From JACPKO01 sp964406775 (GTDB lineage Bacteria > Patescibacteriota > Microgenomatia > Daviesbacterales > UBA10151), in assembly GCA_964406775.1 (NCBI GenBank), contig CAYOSW010000016.1, positions 1 to 26,298 of the forward strand: a stretch of DNA of 26,298 nt, given 5' to 3'. The position numbers and the translations under genes were made by a program. Positions 14,445 to 21,578 of the stretch are shown one piece after another (position 1 is the stretch's first letter; each line of letters starts with the position of its first letter). Under the pieces are notes generated by a model. The model was given only the letters and a program-made list of their open reading frames with translations. It was not told the origin of the DNA and made no database searches.

Positions 14445-15181
14445 AATTTTAATTCCTTCAAAAAGATACTGACATTTTCCAGATAATCGTTCTGATGTGC
14501 ATTTATTATATCCAAAATTGCACTTCCCACAACTGCCATATCAGCATATCCTTTCATCTGATCGATATGTTCTCTTTTTGATATTCCAAATCCCAGCGCA
14601 ACCGGAATATTAAAATGTTTTTTAACCGTCTTTAAGTATTTAATTACCGATTTATCAAACCCTTTTTGCGTACCGGTTATCCCCTGGCGGGCTGTACAGT
14701 AAATAAATCCTGTTGCTACTTTAGAATTCATAATAATTCTTTCTTCAGTTGAAGCAGGAGACAGGACTTTTATGTTCAAAAGTTTATTCTCTTTTACGCT
14801 GCGGTTAAAATGTTCGCTTTGTTCTTCTTCTAAGGGAAAGTCGGGAACTATAACTCCTTTTATCCCTACGCGCTTTGCATCAAAACAAAACTTTTCTATC
14901 CCGTATTTATAAACTGTGTTGAAATAAGCCATAAACAATAGAGGTGTTTTAATTTGTTTTGATAGTTTTTTGGCAACCGCAAATGCATCCTTCACCTTTG
15001 TTCCATTTTTCAAAGATGTTTCACAAGCTTCCATAATCGCCGGACCGTCGGCCAGAGGATCGGAGAAAGGAATCTGAAGTTCAATAAAATCAACGCCCGC
15101 TTTATCCATCATTAAAACTAAATCTTCCGTCTCCTTAAGAGAAGGGTAGCCGATAACAACGTGAGTCATCAATTTAATCAT
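14441..15181 (-). CDS. trpA: Tryptophan synthase alpha subunit
   Basis: Converts indole-3-glycerol phosphate to indole and glyceraldehyde-3-phosphate in complex with TrpB. At 246 residues it is slightly shorter than the E. coli protein at the N-terminus. Catalytic residues are present: Glu34 in FIELQIPFSDP and Asp45 in DPLADGP. Also visible are VIVPDFPLEEEQ, LSPASTEERI, and the substrate loop region GFIYCTARQGITGTQ with the phosphate-site glycines ALGFGISKREH near the end. It overlaps trpB by 8 bases and trpS by 4, and has GGAAGGA upstream of the ATG. Confidence 0.96.
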   Translation of the reverse strand: MIKLMTHVVIGYPSLKETEDLVLMMDKAGVDFIELQIPFSDPLADGPAIMEACETSLKNGTKVKDAFAVAKKLSKQIKTPLLFMAYFNTVYKYGIEKFCFDAKRVGIKGVIVPDFPLEEEQSEHFNRSVKENKLLNIKVLSPASTEERIIMNSKVATGFIYCTARQGITGTQKGFDKSVIKYLKTVKKHFNIPVALGFGISKREHIDQMKGYADMAVVGSAILDIINAHQNDYLENVSIFLKELKL

Positions 15182-16397
15182 TATGGTATCCTTCCAGATA
15201 TTCCTTTAAGAATTTCTCAAATTTTTCATCTTTTAACGCTTTAGCAACTATAAATAAATCCTTGTCTCCTCTGCCGGATAAATTTGCAACTATTATTTCG
15301 CTTTTCTTTAATTTCGGCGCCATTTTTATAACCTGAGCCACAGCGTGCGCCGATTCAAGGGCCGGTACGATCCCCTCTTCTTTTGCCAAAATTTTAAAAG
15401 CCTCTAGGGTTTCCTGATCGGTCACCGAAACAAACTGCACCCGCTTTGTGTCGTGAAGATAGGCCAACTCAGGGCCGATTCCGGCATAATCCAATCCTGC
15501 CGAAATAGAATGTGTTTTTTGCAGATTACCGTCACTATCCTGAAGGAAATAGGATTTATAGCCCTCGACAATCCCGACCGAGCCGCCGTTAAAACGCACC
15601 GAATTTTCACCGGGTTTTTTTCCTTTACCCCCCGCCTCGACTCCGATCAACTTCACTCTCTTGTCACTGAAAAATCCCGAAAAAATTCCCATTGCATTAC
15701 TCCCTCCCCCGACGCAAGCCACTACCGCACTCGGAAGTTTTCCTTCAAAATTTTTTATTTGTTCTTTTACCTCACTTCCCACAATCGACTGAAAATCGCG
15801 GGTCATTGCGGGATAAGGATGAGGCCCTACCACCGAACCTAATAAATAATAAGAGTCTTCGACATTTTCAATCCAGTCTTTAAGTGCTGCATTTACTGCA
15901 TCCTTCAGAGTCTTTGAACCAAACTTAACCGGAATTACTTCTGCTCCCAACTGCTCCATCCAAAAAGCATTCGGCCTCTGCCGGTTGAAATCAACCTCCC
16001 CCATAAAAACAGTGCACTTCATTCCGAGTTTTGCCGCAACTGTAGCCGAGGCAAGTCCGTGCTGTCCGGCGCCTGTTTCGGCAATTATTCTTTTTTTTCC
16101 CATCCGTTTGGCCAAGAGCCCCTGACCTATGCAGTGAGTAATCTTATGAGCACCGGTGTGATTTAATCCCTCATTCTTAAAATAAATCTTCGCTCCGCCT
16201 AATCTTTTAGTTAAATTCTTTGCATAAATTAATGGCGTCGGTCTGCCGCAATAATTTGCCAAAAGATCCAAAAACTCTTTCTTAAATTTTGGGTCTTTCT
16301 TTGCCGCCTCATAAGCTTTTTCGAGCTCCTCAAGAGCCGGAATTAACATTTCCGGAACATATCTCCCTCCGTACTCGCCGAATTTACTTTTTAGCAT
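15174..16397 (-). CDS. trpB: Tryptophan synthase beta subunit
   Basis: PLP enzyme that joins indole and serine to make tryptophan. The 407-residue protein has the PLP lysine Lys85 in NHTGAHKITH, catalytic Glu107 in ETGAGQHG, the phosphate cup GGGSNAMG and the COMM-region SAGLDYAGIGPELAYL. I place the start at the ATG at 16397 (MLKSKFGEYGGRYVPE), which fits the family N-terminus and has AAGGG upstream; the frame runs 28 codons further but entirely within trpF. It overlaps trpF by 14 bases. This is a TrpB1-type enzyme that should pair with the adjacent TrpA. Confidence 0.96.
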   Translation of the reverse strand: MLKSKFGEYGGRYVPEMLIPALEELEKAYEAAKKDPKFKKEFLDLLANYCGRPTPLIYAKNLTKRLGGAKIYFKNEGLNHTGAHKITHCIGQGLLAKRMGKKRIIAETGAGQHGLASATVAAKLGMKCTVFMGEVDFNRQRPNAFWMEQLGAEVIPVKFGSKTLKDAVNAALKDWIENVEDSYYLLGSVVGPHPYPAMTRDFQSIVGSEVKEQIKNFEGKLPSAVVACVGGGSNAMGIFSGFFSDKRVKLIGVEAGGKGKKPGENSVRFNGGSVGIVEGYKSYFLQDSDGNLQKTHSISAGLDYAGIGPELAYLHDTKRVQFVSVTDQETLEAFKILAKEEGIVPALESAHAVAQVIKMAPKLKKSEIIVANLSGRGDKDLFIVAKALKDEKFEKFLKEYLEGYHND

Positions 16398-16995
16398 TTC
16401 TTGCCCTTTCGATAAATGTTTTAATTTTTCCGACATCTTCGACACCACCCGATTCAATTCCTGAAGCCACATCCACTCCATAAGGCTTCACCTGTCTTAT
16501 TACTTCTTCAACATTTTCAGCATTTAAACCCCCCGCTACAAAAATTTTGTGGGTTTTTGCAATTACGGCAAGCTTTCTAGGACTCAGCATTTTACCTTGC
16601 GACTGCTTCATTCTGTCCAGCAGGAAAAATTCCGCTTTAATATTGTTCATATTCTTTAGTAAACCCGTTACATCGAAATCGGGATCGAGCTGATAAGCTT
16701 TGATAACGGGTTTTATTAATCCCTCAATATACTCAGTTTCTTCGTTTCCGTGCAGCTGGATAAAATCCAAATCCAATAAGCCGGTTATCCTGTTCACTTC
16801 ATCAGCCGGCTGATTTTGAAAAACACCGACCAATTTTGCCTGACCTTTTATTTCCGCAATAATCTGTTTTGCAAATTCGGGGGAGATTTTTCTTTTTGAT
16901 CGGGACACAAAATTAAATCCCAAAAAACCGGCACCGTTATAAACAGCTGTTTTTGCCGATACCGCAGATCTGATTCCGCAAATTTTAACTAGCAT
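16384..16995 (-). CDS. trpF: Phosphoribosylanthranilate isomerase
   Basis: Amadori rearrangement of phosphoribosylanthranilate to CdRP, a (beta/alpha)8 enzyme of 203 residues. General base Cys6 lies in VKICGIRS and the general acid Asp127 in FFLLDRMKQS. Also present are GFNFVSRSKRKIS, VGVFQNQ, DFIQLHGNEE, and the phosphate-binding FVAGGLNAENV and GVDVASGIESGGV. Not fused to TrpC as in enteric bacteria. AAAGGAG lies 10 bases before the ATG, and the gene overlaps trpC by 11 bases. Confidence 0.95.
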   Translation of the reverse strand: MLVKICGIRSAVSAKTAVYNGAGFLGFNFVSRSKRKISPEFAKQIIAEIKGQAKLVGVFQNQPADEVNRITGLLDLDFIQLHGNEETEYIEGLIKPVIKAYQLDPDFDVTGLLKNMNNIKAEFFLLDRMKQSQGKMLSPRKLAVIAKTHKIFVAGGLNAENVEEVIRQVKPYGVDVASGIESGGVEDVGKIKTFIERARNAKK

Positions 16996-17764
16996 TTTTT
17001 TTAAACTCCTTTAATAATTCTTTTCTGTTTTTTGATTTAATCAGCATTGTTCCGATTAAAACACCGTTAGCTCCGGCTGTCCTATACTTTATAATCTCGC
17101 CTACTGAATTTATTCCCGAGAACCCCAATTTTGTGTAACTGTCCGGAATTTCCCGGAGTAAAAAACAGGCTGACTTTATATCAATTTTAAACGTATCCAG
17201 ATCTCTTGCGTTAACGGCAATAATTCTGGTATCTGTTTTTAAGGCGCTTTTTAAATCTTCTTTGTCGTTTATCTCAACAACCGGTTCGATTCCGGTCTCC
17301 AAACAGATTGAGACAAATTTTTTAAGTTTATCCGGACTGATTATTTTTGCAATCAGCAGAAGTGCATCCGCTCCGGCTAATTTAGATTCATAAATTTGAT
17401 ATCCGTCAAAAATAAAATCTTTCTGCAATACGGGCAGACCAGTAATTCTCTTGACATCTTTAATATAGCCCGGCTCTCCTTTAAAGAAATATTTTTCCGT
17501 AACTACAGAAATTGCATCAGCTCCCCCATCTTCATATTCTTTTGCCAGCACCTCAATATTTTCGGATTTCTCGAGTTCCCCGGCAGAAGGAGACGCAAGT
17601 TTTATTTCTGCAATAACTCCGAAATTTTTAAATGACTCTGCAAAATTTAACCCCTGAGAAATATTTTTTAATCCCTCTTTTAATACTGATGGAGAAATTC
17701 TCTTCTTTCTTATTACTAAATCTTTTTTGTTTTCGTTAATAATCCGGACAATCATATTATTCAT
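16985..17764 (-). CDS. trpC: Indole-3-glycerol phosphate synthase with altered active-site residue
   Basis: Ring-closing decarboxylase that makes indole-3-glycerol phosphate from CdRP; 259 residues. Relative to the well-studied Sulfolobus/Thermotoga enzymes, Glu53 and Lys55 (IAEIKLASPSAG), Lys115 (LQKDFIFDGYQIYES), Glu164 (PVVEIND) and Asn185 (AVNARDLDTFKID) are kept. At the normal ESGI motif the sequence reads LGFSGINS, so the conserved glutamate (Glu210 in Sulfolobus numbering) is Phe215 while the following serine is retained. Phosphate-site GVLIGTMLIK is normal. The ATG overlaps trpD (ATGA) and has AAAGGA about 9 bases upstream. Placed where TrpC is needed, it is presumably functional. Confidence 0.94.
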   Translation of the reverse strand: MNNMIVRIINENKKDLVIRKKRISPSVLKEGLKNISQGLNFAESFKNFGVIAEIKLASPSAGELEKSENIEVLAKEYEDGGADAISVVTEKYFFKGEPGYIKDVKRITGLPVLQKDFIFDGYQIYESKLAGADALLLIAKIISPDKLKKFVSICLETGIEPVVEINDKEDLKSALKTDTRIIAVNARDLDTFKIDIKSACFLLREIPDSYTKLGFSGINSVGEIIKYRTAGANGVLIGTMLIKSKNRKELLKEFKKNAS

Positions 17765-18771
17765 AAGTTTGTTTCCTTTATTATAGTTTCCAGCAGCTGA
17801 CGGGATTTTCCGGAATTTACAGCATCCTCAGCCAGCATCAATCCTTGTTTGACGCTTTTTACTTTTCCGGCCACCAGTAATGCATAAGCGCTGTTTAAAA
17901 GTGCCGCATCTCTTTTTGCTCCCTGCTCCCGGCCGGATAATATATCTATTGCAATCCTCGCATTAACCCGAGGAGCCCCGCCGGTTAATTCTTCTTTACT
18001 GTATTCAGGAAACCCCAGTTTTACAGGATCTATTACAAATTTTCGAGTTGCGCCCTTTTTTATTTCAAGGACAATAGTCTTACCGGAGATGCTGATTTCA
18101 TCCAACCCTTCTTCACCCGTTACTATTATTAAATGCTCAAAATTTAGTTTCCCGGCAATACGCGCAAACTTTGCGGCAATCTTTTTATCGGCAACACCCA
18201 ATATCATTCTTTTGACCTTTCCCGGATTTAAAAAAGGGCCGAGATAGTTAAAGATTGTCCTTATCTTTAACTCCTTACGGACGGGTCCGGCAATTTTCAT
18301 CGCCGGGTGAAAGTTCGGAGCAAACAAAAAAACCATTCCGTTTTTTTCTAAAATCTGTCCGGCCTTCTCCGGAGACAGATTAATATTTACACCCAGCTCT
18401 TCCAGTACATCGGCACTTCCGCATAGCGAAGAGGCTGCTCTATTGCCGTGCTTTGCAACTTTAACCCCGCAGCTTGCCGCAACAATGGCTGAAACCGTTG
18501 AGATATTAAACGAGTTTGAGCCGTCTCCTCCCGTACCCACGATATCAATAGTCCCGGCAGGTGTTTTTACAGCAAACATCCTTTTGCGCATCCCTATAAT
18601 AAATCCTGTAATTTCCTCCGCAGTTTCTCCTTTTGTTGCCAGCGCCGAAAGAACAGCCGATATCTGAACCGGTGTTATCTGACCGCTCAGTAACATATCC
18701 AGCAATTTCTCAGCTTCTTTTTCCTGTAAATCCTGTTTTTTTATCAATAAATTTAAAAAATCAGTAGTCAT
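17761..18771 (-). CDS. trpD: Anthranilate phosphoribosyltransferase
   Basis: Transfers phosphoribose from PRPP to anthranilate; 336 residues, a normal length for the unfused enzyme. PRPP-binding GTGGDGSNSFN (79-89), KHGNRAASS (107-115) and SADVLEELG are intact, as is the anthranilate-site run FAPNFHPAMKIAGPVRKEL and RTIFNYLGPFLNPG. The magnesium-binding GLDEIS acid pair is present. Not fused to trpG. The start overlaps the trpG stop (ATATGA); no Shine-Dalgarno sequence is evident here, unlike the other internal genes, so translation probably depends on coupling. Confidence 0.96.
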   Translation of the reverse strand: MTTDFLNLLIKKQDLQEKEAEKLLDMLLSGQITPVQISAVLSALATKGETAEEITGFIIGMRKRMFAVKTPAGTIDIVGTGGDGSNSFNISTVSAIVAASCGVKVAKHGNRAASSLCGSADVLEELGVNINLSPEKAGQILEKNGMVFLFAPNFHPAMKIAGPVRKELKIRTIFNYLGPFLNPGKVKRMILGVADKKIAAKFARIAGKLNFEHLIIVTGEEGLDEISISGKTIVLEIKKGATRKFVIDPVKLGFPEYSKEELTGGAPRVNARIAIDILSGREQGAKRDAALLNSAYALLVAGKVKSVKQGLMLAEDAVNSGKSRQLLETIIKETNL

Positions 18772-19367
18772 ATGTTGTTAAACAAAAAATTCTTAAGAAT
18801 TTGTTTTCCTCCTTCTGTTGCAAAAGATTCCGGGTGAAATTGGACACCGCAGACCGGATAATTTTTGTGCCGTAATCCCATTATTTCCTTGGATTTAGTT
18901 ACCGCCAGAATCTCCAAGTCTTTGGGCAATGAATTTCTTTCAACAATTAAAGAGTGATACCTCATTACTTCCAGATCCTGAGGGAGCCCTGCAAAAATCC
19001 CCTTCCCGGTATGCGTGATTATTGATGTTTTTCCGTGCATTATTTTTCTCGCCCGGAATACTTTACCTCCAAAGTAGTGACCGATGCCCTGCATTCCCAA
19101 ACAAACTCCTAAAACAGGCGTCGTTTTCCCCAACTCGGTTAAAACTTCACCGCATACACCGAAATAATTCCGGTCGGAAGGATCTCCCGGCCCCGGGGAA
19201 ATGATAATTCTGTCATATCCCGCTTTTTCAATTCGGTCCAGGGAAATCTTGTCATTCCTGAAGACATCCAGTCTGAACTTTTCTCCTTTTTCCTCAAGTA
19301 TCTGCCCGGTCAGCTGATAAAGGTTATACGTAAACGAATCGTAGTTATCAATTAATAATACTTTCAT
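18768..19367 (-). CDS. trpG: Anthranilate synthase glutamine amidotransferase subunit
   Basis: Class I glutamine amidotransferase that supplies ammonia to TrpE; 199 residues. Triad: Cys89 in LGVCLGMQ, His178 and Glu180 in GVQFHPES. The usual GHQ after the nucleophile reads GMQ, a variant also seen in HisH-type amidotransferases. NYDSFTYNLYQ at the N-terminus and ISPGPGDPSD are typical. As in many bacteria, it could also serve PabB if one exists elsewhere. Overlaps trpE and trpD by 4 bases each; AAAGG lies upstream of its ATG. Confidence 0.95.
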   Translation of the reverse strand: MKVLLIDNYDSFTYNLYQLTGQILEEKGEKFRLDVFRNDKISLDRIEKAGYDRIIISPGPGDPSDRNYFGVCGEVLTELGKTTPVLGVCLGMQGIGHYFGGKVFRARKIMHGKTSIITHTGKGIFAGLPQDLEVMRYHSLIVERNSLPKDLEILAVTKSKEIMGLRHKNYPVCGVQFHPESFATEGGKQILKNFLFNNI

Positions 19368-20716
19368 AACTCAAGCGCCTTTCTCATACTCATTAATTTA
19401 TTTTCTATTTCCTGATATTCTTTTTCAGGTTCTGAATCCAGGACGATTCCCCCTGAAGTTTGGGCAAATGCATAATTTCCCGAGATAAAAAGCGAGCGTA
19501 TAGAAATTGCAAAAATGCAATTGCCGTCAAATCCGAAATGCCCGACTGCACCTCCGTAAGGGCCCCTTGGCGCATTTTCCATTCTGGAAATTATCTTCAT
19601 TGATTCAATTTTGGGAGCCCCTGTTAAAGTTCCTGCCGGAAAACTTGCAGATAAAGCGCAAAACATATCACATCCGTCTTTGATCACCCCGGATATTTCA
19701 GAGGAGATATGCTGGACATGAGCGAATTTTTTTATATCCATCAGTGACCGCACTTTTACAGTACCGAATTTCGAAGCTTTACCCAAATCATTTCTGTGCA
19801 GATCAACCAGCATATTATGCTCGGCTATTTCTTTCGGATCATTTAATAAAGTTCTTGTCAGTTCAATATCTTCCTTTACGGTCTTGCCCCGTCTGATGGT
19901 TCCTGCCAAAGGAAATGTTTCCATATCTCCGTTTTTTAATCTGAATAAAAGCTCCGGACTGGCACCGATTACTTTTTGATTGCCGAACTTCAGATAATAC
20001 ATAAAGGGTGACGGATTAATTTTTCTTAAGTTTTCATAAATTAGGAGCGGGTCTCCTTCTACTTCGAATTCGGATTTAAACCCTACTTCGCACTGGAAAG
20101 TATTCCCTTTTTTTATCTGCTCTAAAACATATTCGACCTTTTTTTTATGCTCTTCCTTACTCAGTGAATCTCCTAAAAATTTCGTTTTAATTTTCCGCTC
20201 CGGTAATTCCGCTTTAAGTAACTTTTTAACAATCTTCAGGCGGTTTTTCTCATAGAAGAAATAAAAGAGTTCACCGGTTACTTTATCCAAAATAAGTCCG
20301 TCAAGGTATGCACCGAATTTGAATACTTCAAACAGAGGATGTTCTTCTAAATTTAGGGACGGCTCAAAAAAATTCACCGCCTCATAACTTAAATATCCGA
20401 TTAAACCGCCGGCGTAAAATTTGGAAATTGCGTCCTGGGGCATAATTTCCCTGAGAGCAAAATACGGGTTTGGGACTTCATACTTTTCTCCGTCAAAATA
20501 TAAAGTATTTCCCTTTGCAGAAATTATATGTTGAGGATCAAATCCGATTATCGAGTAGCGGGATAAATTTCCCTGCTCCCCTAGGGACTCGAGGATGAAA
20601 CAGTTTTCAAATTGATCTTCAATTTTTGAAAAAACCTCATAGAAATCCAGACCCTCCGCAATTTTAAGGTACACCGGTTTTTTATTAAGAATAATTTTAG
20701 GCAATGTTTTTTTCAT
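19364..20716 (-). CDS. trpE: Anthranilate synthase component I
   Basis: Makes anthranilate from chorismate with TrpG-derived ammonia; 450 residues. C-terminal chorismate-binding motifs are clear: IGASPELLFRL, PLAGTIRRGKTVKED (271-277 core), HNMLVDLHRNDLG, FPAGTLTGAPKIESM (359-373) and GPYGGAVGHFGFDGN, the last favouring TrpE over PabB. Near the N-terminus ILESLGEQGNLSRYS keeps the LES of the tryptophan feedback site. The frame continues 6 codons upstream into the leader, but the ATG at 20716 directly after the terminator U-tract is the realistic start. The only Shine-Dalgarno candidate, AAGGG (20730-20726), is inside the terminator stem. First gene of the eight-gene operon, regulated by the T-box. 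Confidence 0.96.
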   Translation of the reverse strand: MKKTLPKIILNKKPVYLKIAEGLDFYEVFSKIEDQFENCFILESLGEQGNLSRYSIIGFDPQHIISAKGNTLYFDGEKYEVPNPYFALREIMPQDAISKFYAGGLIGYLSYEAVNFFEPSLNLEEHPLFEVFKFGAYLDGLILDKVTGELFYFFYEKNRLKIVKKLLKAELPERKIKTKFLGDSLSKEEHKKKVEYVLEQIKKGNTFQCEVGFKSEFEVEGDPLLIYENLRKINPSPFMYYLKFGNQKVIGASPELLFRLKNGDMETFPLAGTIRRGKTVKEDIELTRTLLNDPKEIAEHNMLVDLHRNDLGKASKFGTVKVRSLMDIKKFAHVQHISSEISGVIKDGCDMFCALSASFPAGTLTGAPKIESMKIISRMENAPRGPYGGAVGHFGFDGNCIFAISIRSLFISGNYAFAQTSGGIVLDSEPEKEYQEIENKLMSMRKALEL

Positions 20717-20719
20717 ACG

Positions 20720-20765
20720 AAAAAGCCCTTGCAAACCCCCAAAAAAATTAGGAATTTACAAGGGC
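20720..20765 (-). terminator. T-box intrinsic terminator overlapping the trpE ribosome-binding site
   Basis: The 5' arm (20765-20751) begins GCCCTTG and the 3' arm (20739-20725) ends AAGGGC, giving about 15 pairs including G-U pairs around an 11-base loop, followed by TTTTT (20724-20720). The 5' arm shares bases with the antiterminator, so the two structures are mutually exclusive. AAGGG of the 3' arm is the only Shine-Dalgarno-like site for trpE. Confidence 0.9.
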
Positions 20766-20788
20766 CAACAAATTGGCGGTGCCACCTT
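20760..20788 (-). promoter_or_regulatory. T-box antiterminator
   Basis: AAGG (20788-20785) pairs with CCTT (20763-20760); the seven-base bulge TGGCACC (20784-20778) is the tRNA acceptor-end site; GCCAA (20777-20773) pairs with TTGGC (20768-20764) around a TTTG loop. This is the canonical two-helix plus bulge layout. Confidence 0.9.
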
Positions 20789-20933
20789 GATATTAATACT
20801 CTTCTTGGCGTTCTTTATCCTCTTGGGTCAGCTGGTGCTGAGTTTGCCGAAGCAACAAACGCTACAGTCTTTTAAGTTTCGTCTCTTTGCTCTGTTTACA
20901 TCCGGATCCAACCTTCCGGACCAAAGCTTAAGA

Positions 20934-20942
20934 ATTATAGCA
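20934..20942 (-). promoter_or_regulatory. Extended -10 promoter of the trp operon
   Basis: Minus strand TG-C-TATAAT (20942-20934): perfect -10 with TGn extension. The expected transcript start is about 20929-20927, just before the T-box leader. TTCAGC 17 bases upstream is a poor -35, as allowed for extended -10 promoters. Confidence 0.75.
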
Positions 20943-20991
20943 TATCTTATTTTAAAGCTGAAAAATCCAACTGGTTCTTCTAATTATCTTC

Positions 20992-20997
20992 TATGAT
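20992..20997 (+). promoter_or_regulatory. -10-like box for the DUF2585 gene
   Basis: TATGAT lies 11 bases before the ATG at 21009, implying a leader of about 5 bases; no Shine-Dalgarno sequence and no clear -35. It is divergent from the trp promoter. Confidence 0.4.
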
Positions 20998-21008
20998 ACG
21001 ATTTAAAT

Positions 21009-21578
21009 ATGAAGACTTCTCCCTTCAGTTCACTTAAGTATTTTTATGCTGCAGCAACCGCTCTCGTGCTTACCGCTCTGACTCAATACTCCTTCGGCAG
21101 GGTTATTATCTGTAAATGCGGGTATATCAAATTTTGGCACGGCGCGATTACCAGCAGTGAAAACTCACAGCACCTAACCGATTGGTATACCTTCTCTCAT
21201 ATTATTCACGGTTTCGGATTTTTTTATCTGAGTAAGCTTTTTAAGAAGTTAACCCTGTTTCAAACTTTTATACTCGCTTTAGCTATAGAATGCGTTTGGG
21301 AAATTATCGAAAACAGCAGTTTTATTATCGACCGCTACCGGGAAACAACGATTTCTCTCGATTACTACGGCGACAGTATTATCAATTCATCATTTGATAC
21401 TTTAGCGATGGTTTTCGGCTTTTACCTGGCTAAAAAGCTGCCTGTCTGGGTGATTATCCTGCTTATTTTTATTATGGAACTCGGAGTCGGCTATCTGATC
21501 CGCGACAATTTAACCTTAAATATCCTGATGTTAATTTATCCTTCTGAAATTATAAAAAAATGGCAACTTGGAGCTTAG
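21009..21578 (+). CDS. DUF2585 (UPF0314) family membrane protein
   Basis: A 189-residue integral membrane protein that matches the DUF2585/UPF0314 family along its length as I recall it: CKCGYIKFWHG, SSENSQHLTDWYTFSHIIHGFGFF, ALAIECVWEIIENSSFIIDRYRETTISLDYYGDSIINSSFDTLAMVFGF, and IRDNLTLNILMLIYPSEIIKKWQ. It has four or five membrane helices with conserved His, Glu and Asp residues at helix ends (H-H-E-E-D-R), suggesting a catalytic or metal site, but the function is unknown. The family is best known from Alphaproteobacteria, so its presence here may reflect transfer. Its TAG stop overlaps the convergent TspO stop by 4 bases. Confidence 0.82.
   Translation: MKTSPFSSLKYFYAAATALVLTALTQYSFGRVIICKCGYIKFWHGAITSSENSQHLTDWYTFSHIIHGFGFFYLSKLFKKLTLFQTFILALAIECVWEIIENSSFIIDRYRETTISLDYYGDSIINSSFDTLAMVFGFYLAKKLPVWVIILLIFIMELGVGYLIRDNLTLNILMLIYPSEIIKKWQLGA

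Larger units (their letters stand above)
20717..20929 (-). promoter_or_regulatory. T-box riboswitch leader, predicted tRNA-Trp-responsive
   Basis: About 212 bases of untranslated leader end 1 base before the trpE ATG. The hallmark T-box sequence AAGGTGGCACCGCC is at 20788-20775. Its UGGC (20784-20781) pairs with a GCCA tRNA end, and bacterial tRNA-Trp has discriminator G73. A competing antiterminator and terminator follow. Near the 5' end a hairpin UCCGGA-AGGUUGGA-UCCGGA (20920-20901) presents UGG (20910-20908), the tryptophan codon, in its loop; this is my candidate specifier, with a second UGG at 20923-20921. The 5' domain is short, without an obvious long canonical Stem I. Uncharged tRNA-Trp should stabilise the antiterminator and switch on the operon. 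Confidence 0.9.

Noticed and set aside
16398..16481. N-terminal extension of trpB to 16481
   Set aside because: It lies wholly within trpF and does not resemble TrpB; the ATG at 16397 has a Shine-Dalgarno site and the family N-terminus.
19364..20716. trpE as pabB (aminodeoxychorismate synthase)
   Set aside because: It heads an intact trp operon under a predicted tRNA-Trp T-box, keeps the LES feedback motif and has TrpE-like GPYGGAVGHFGFDGN.
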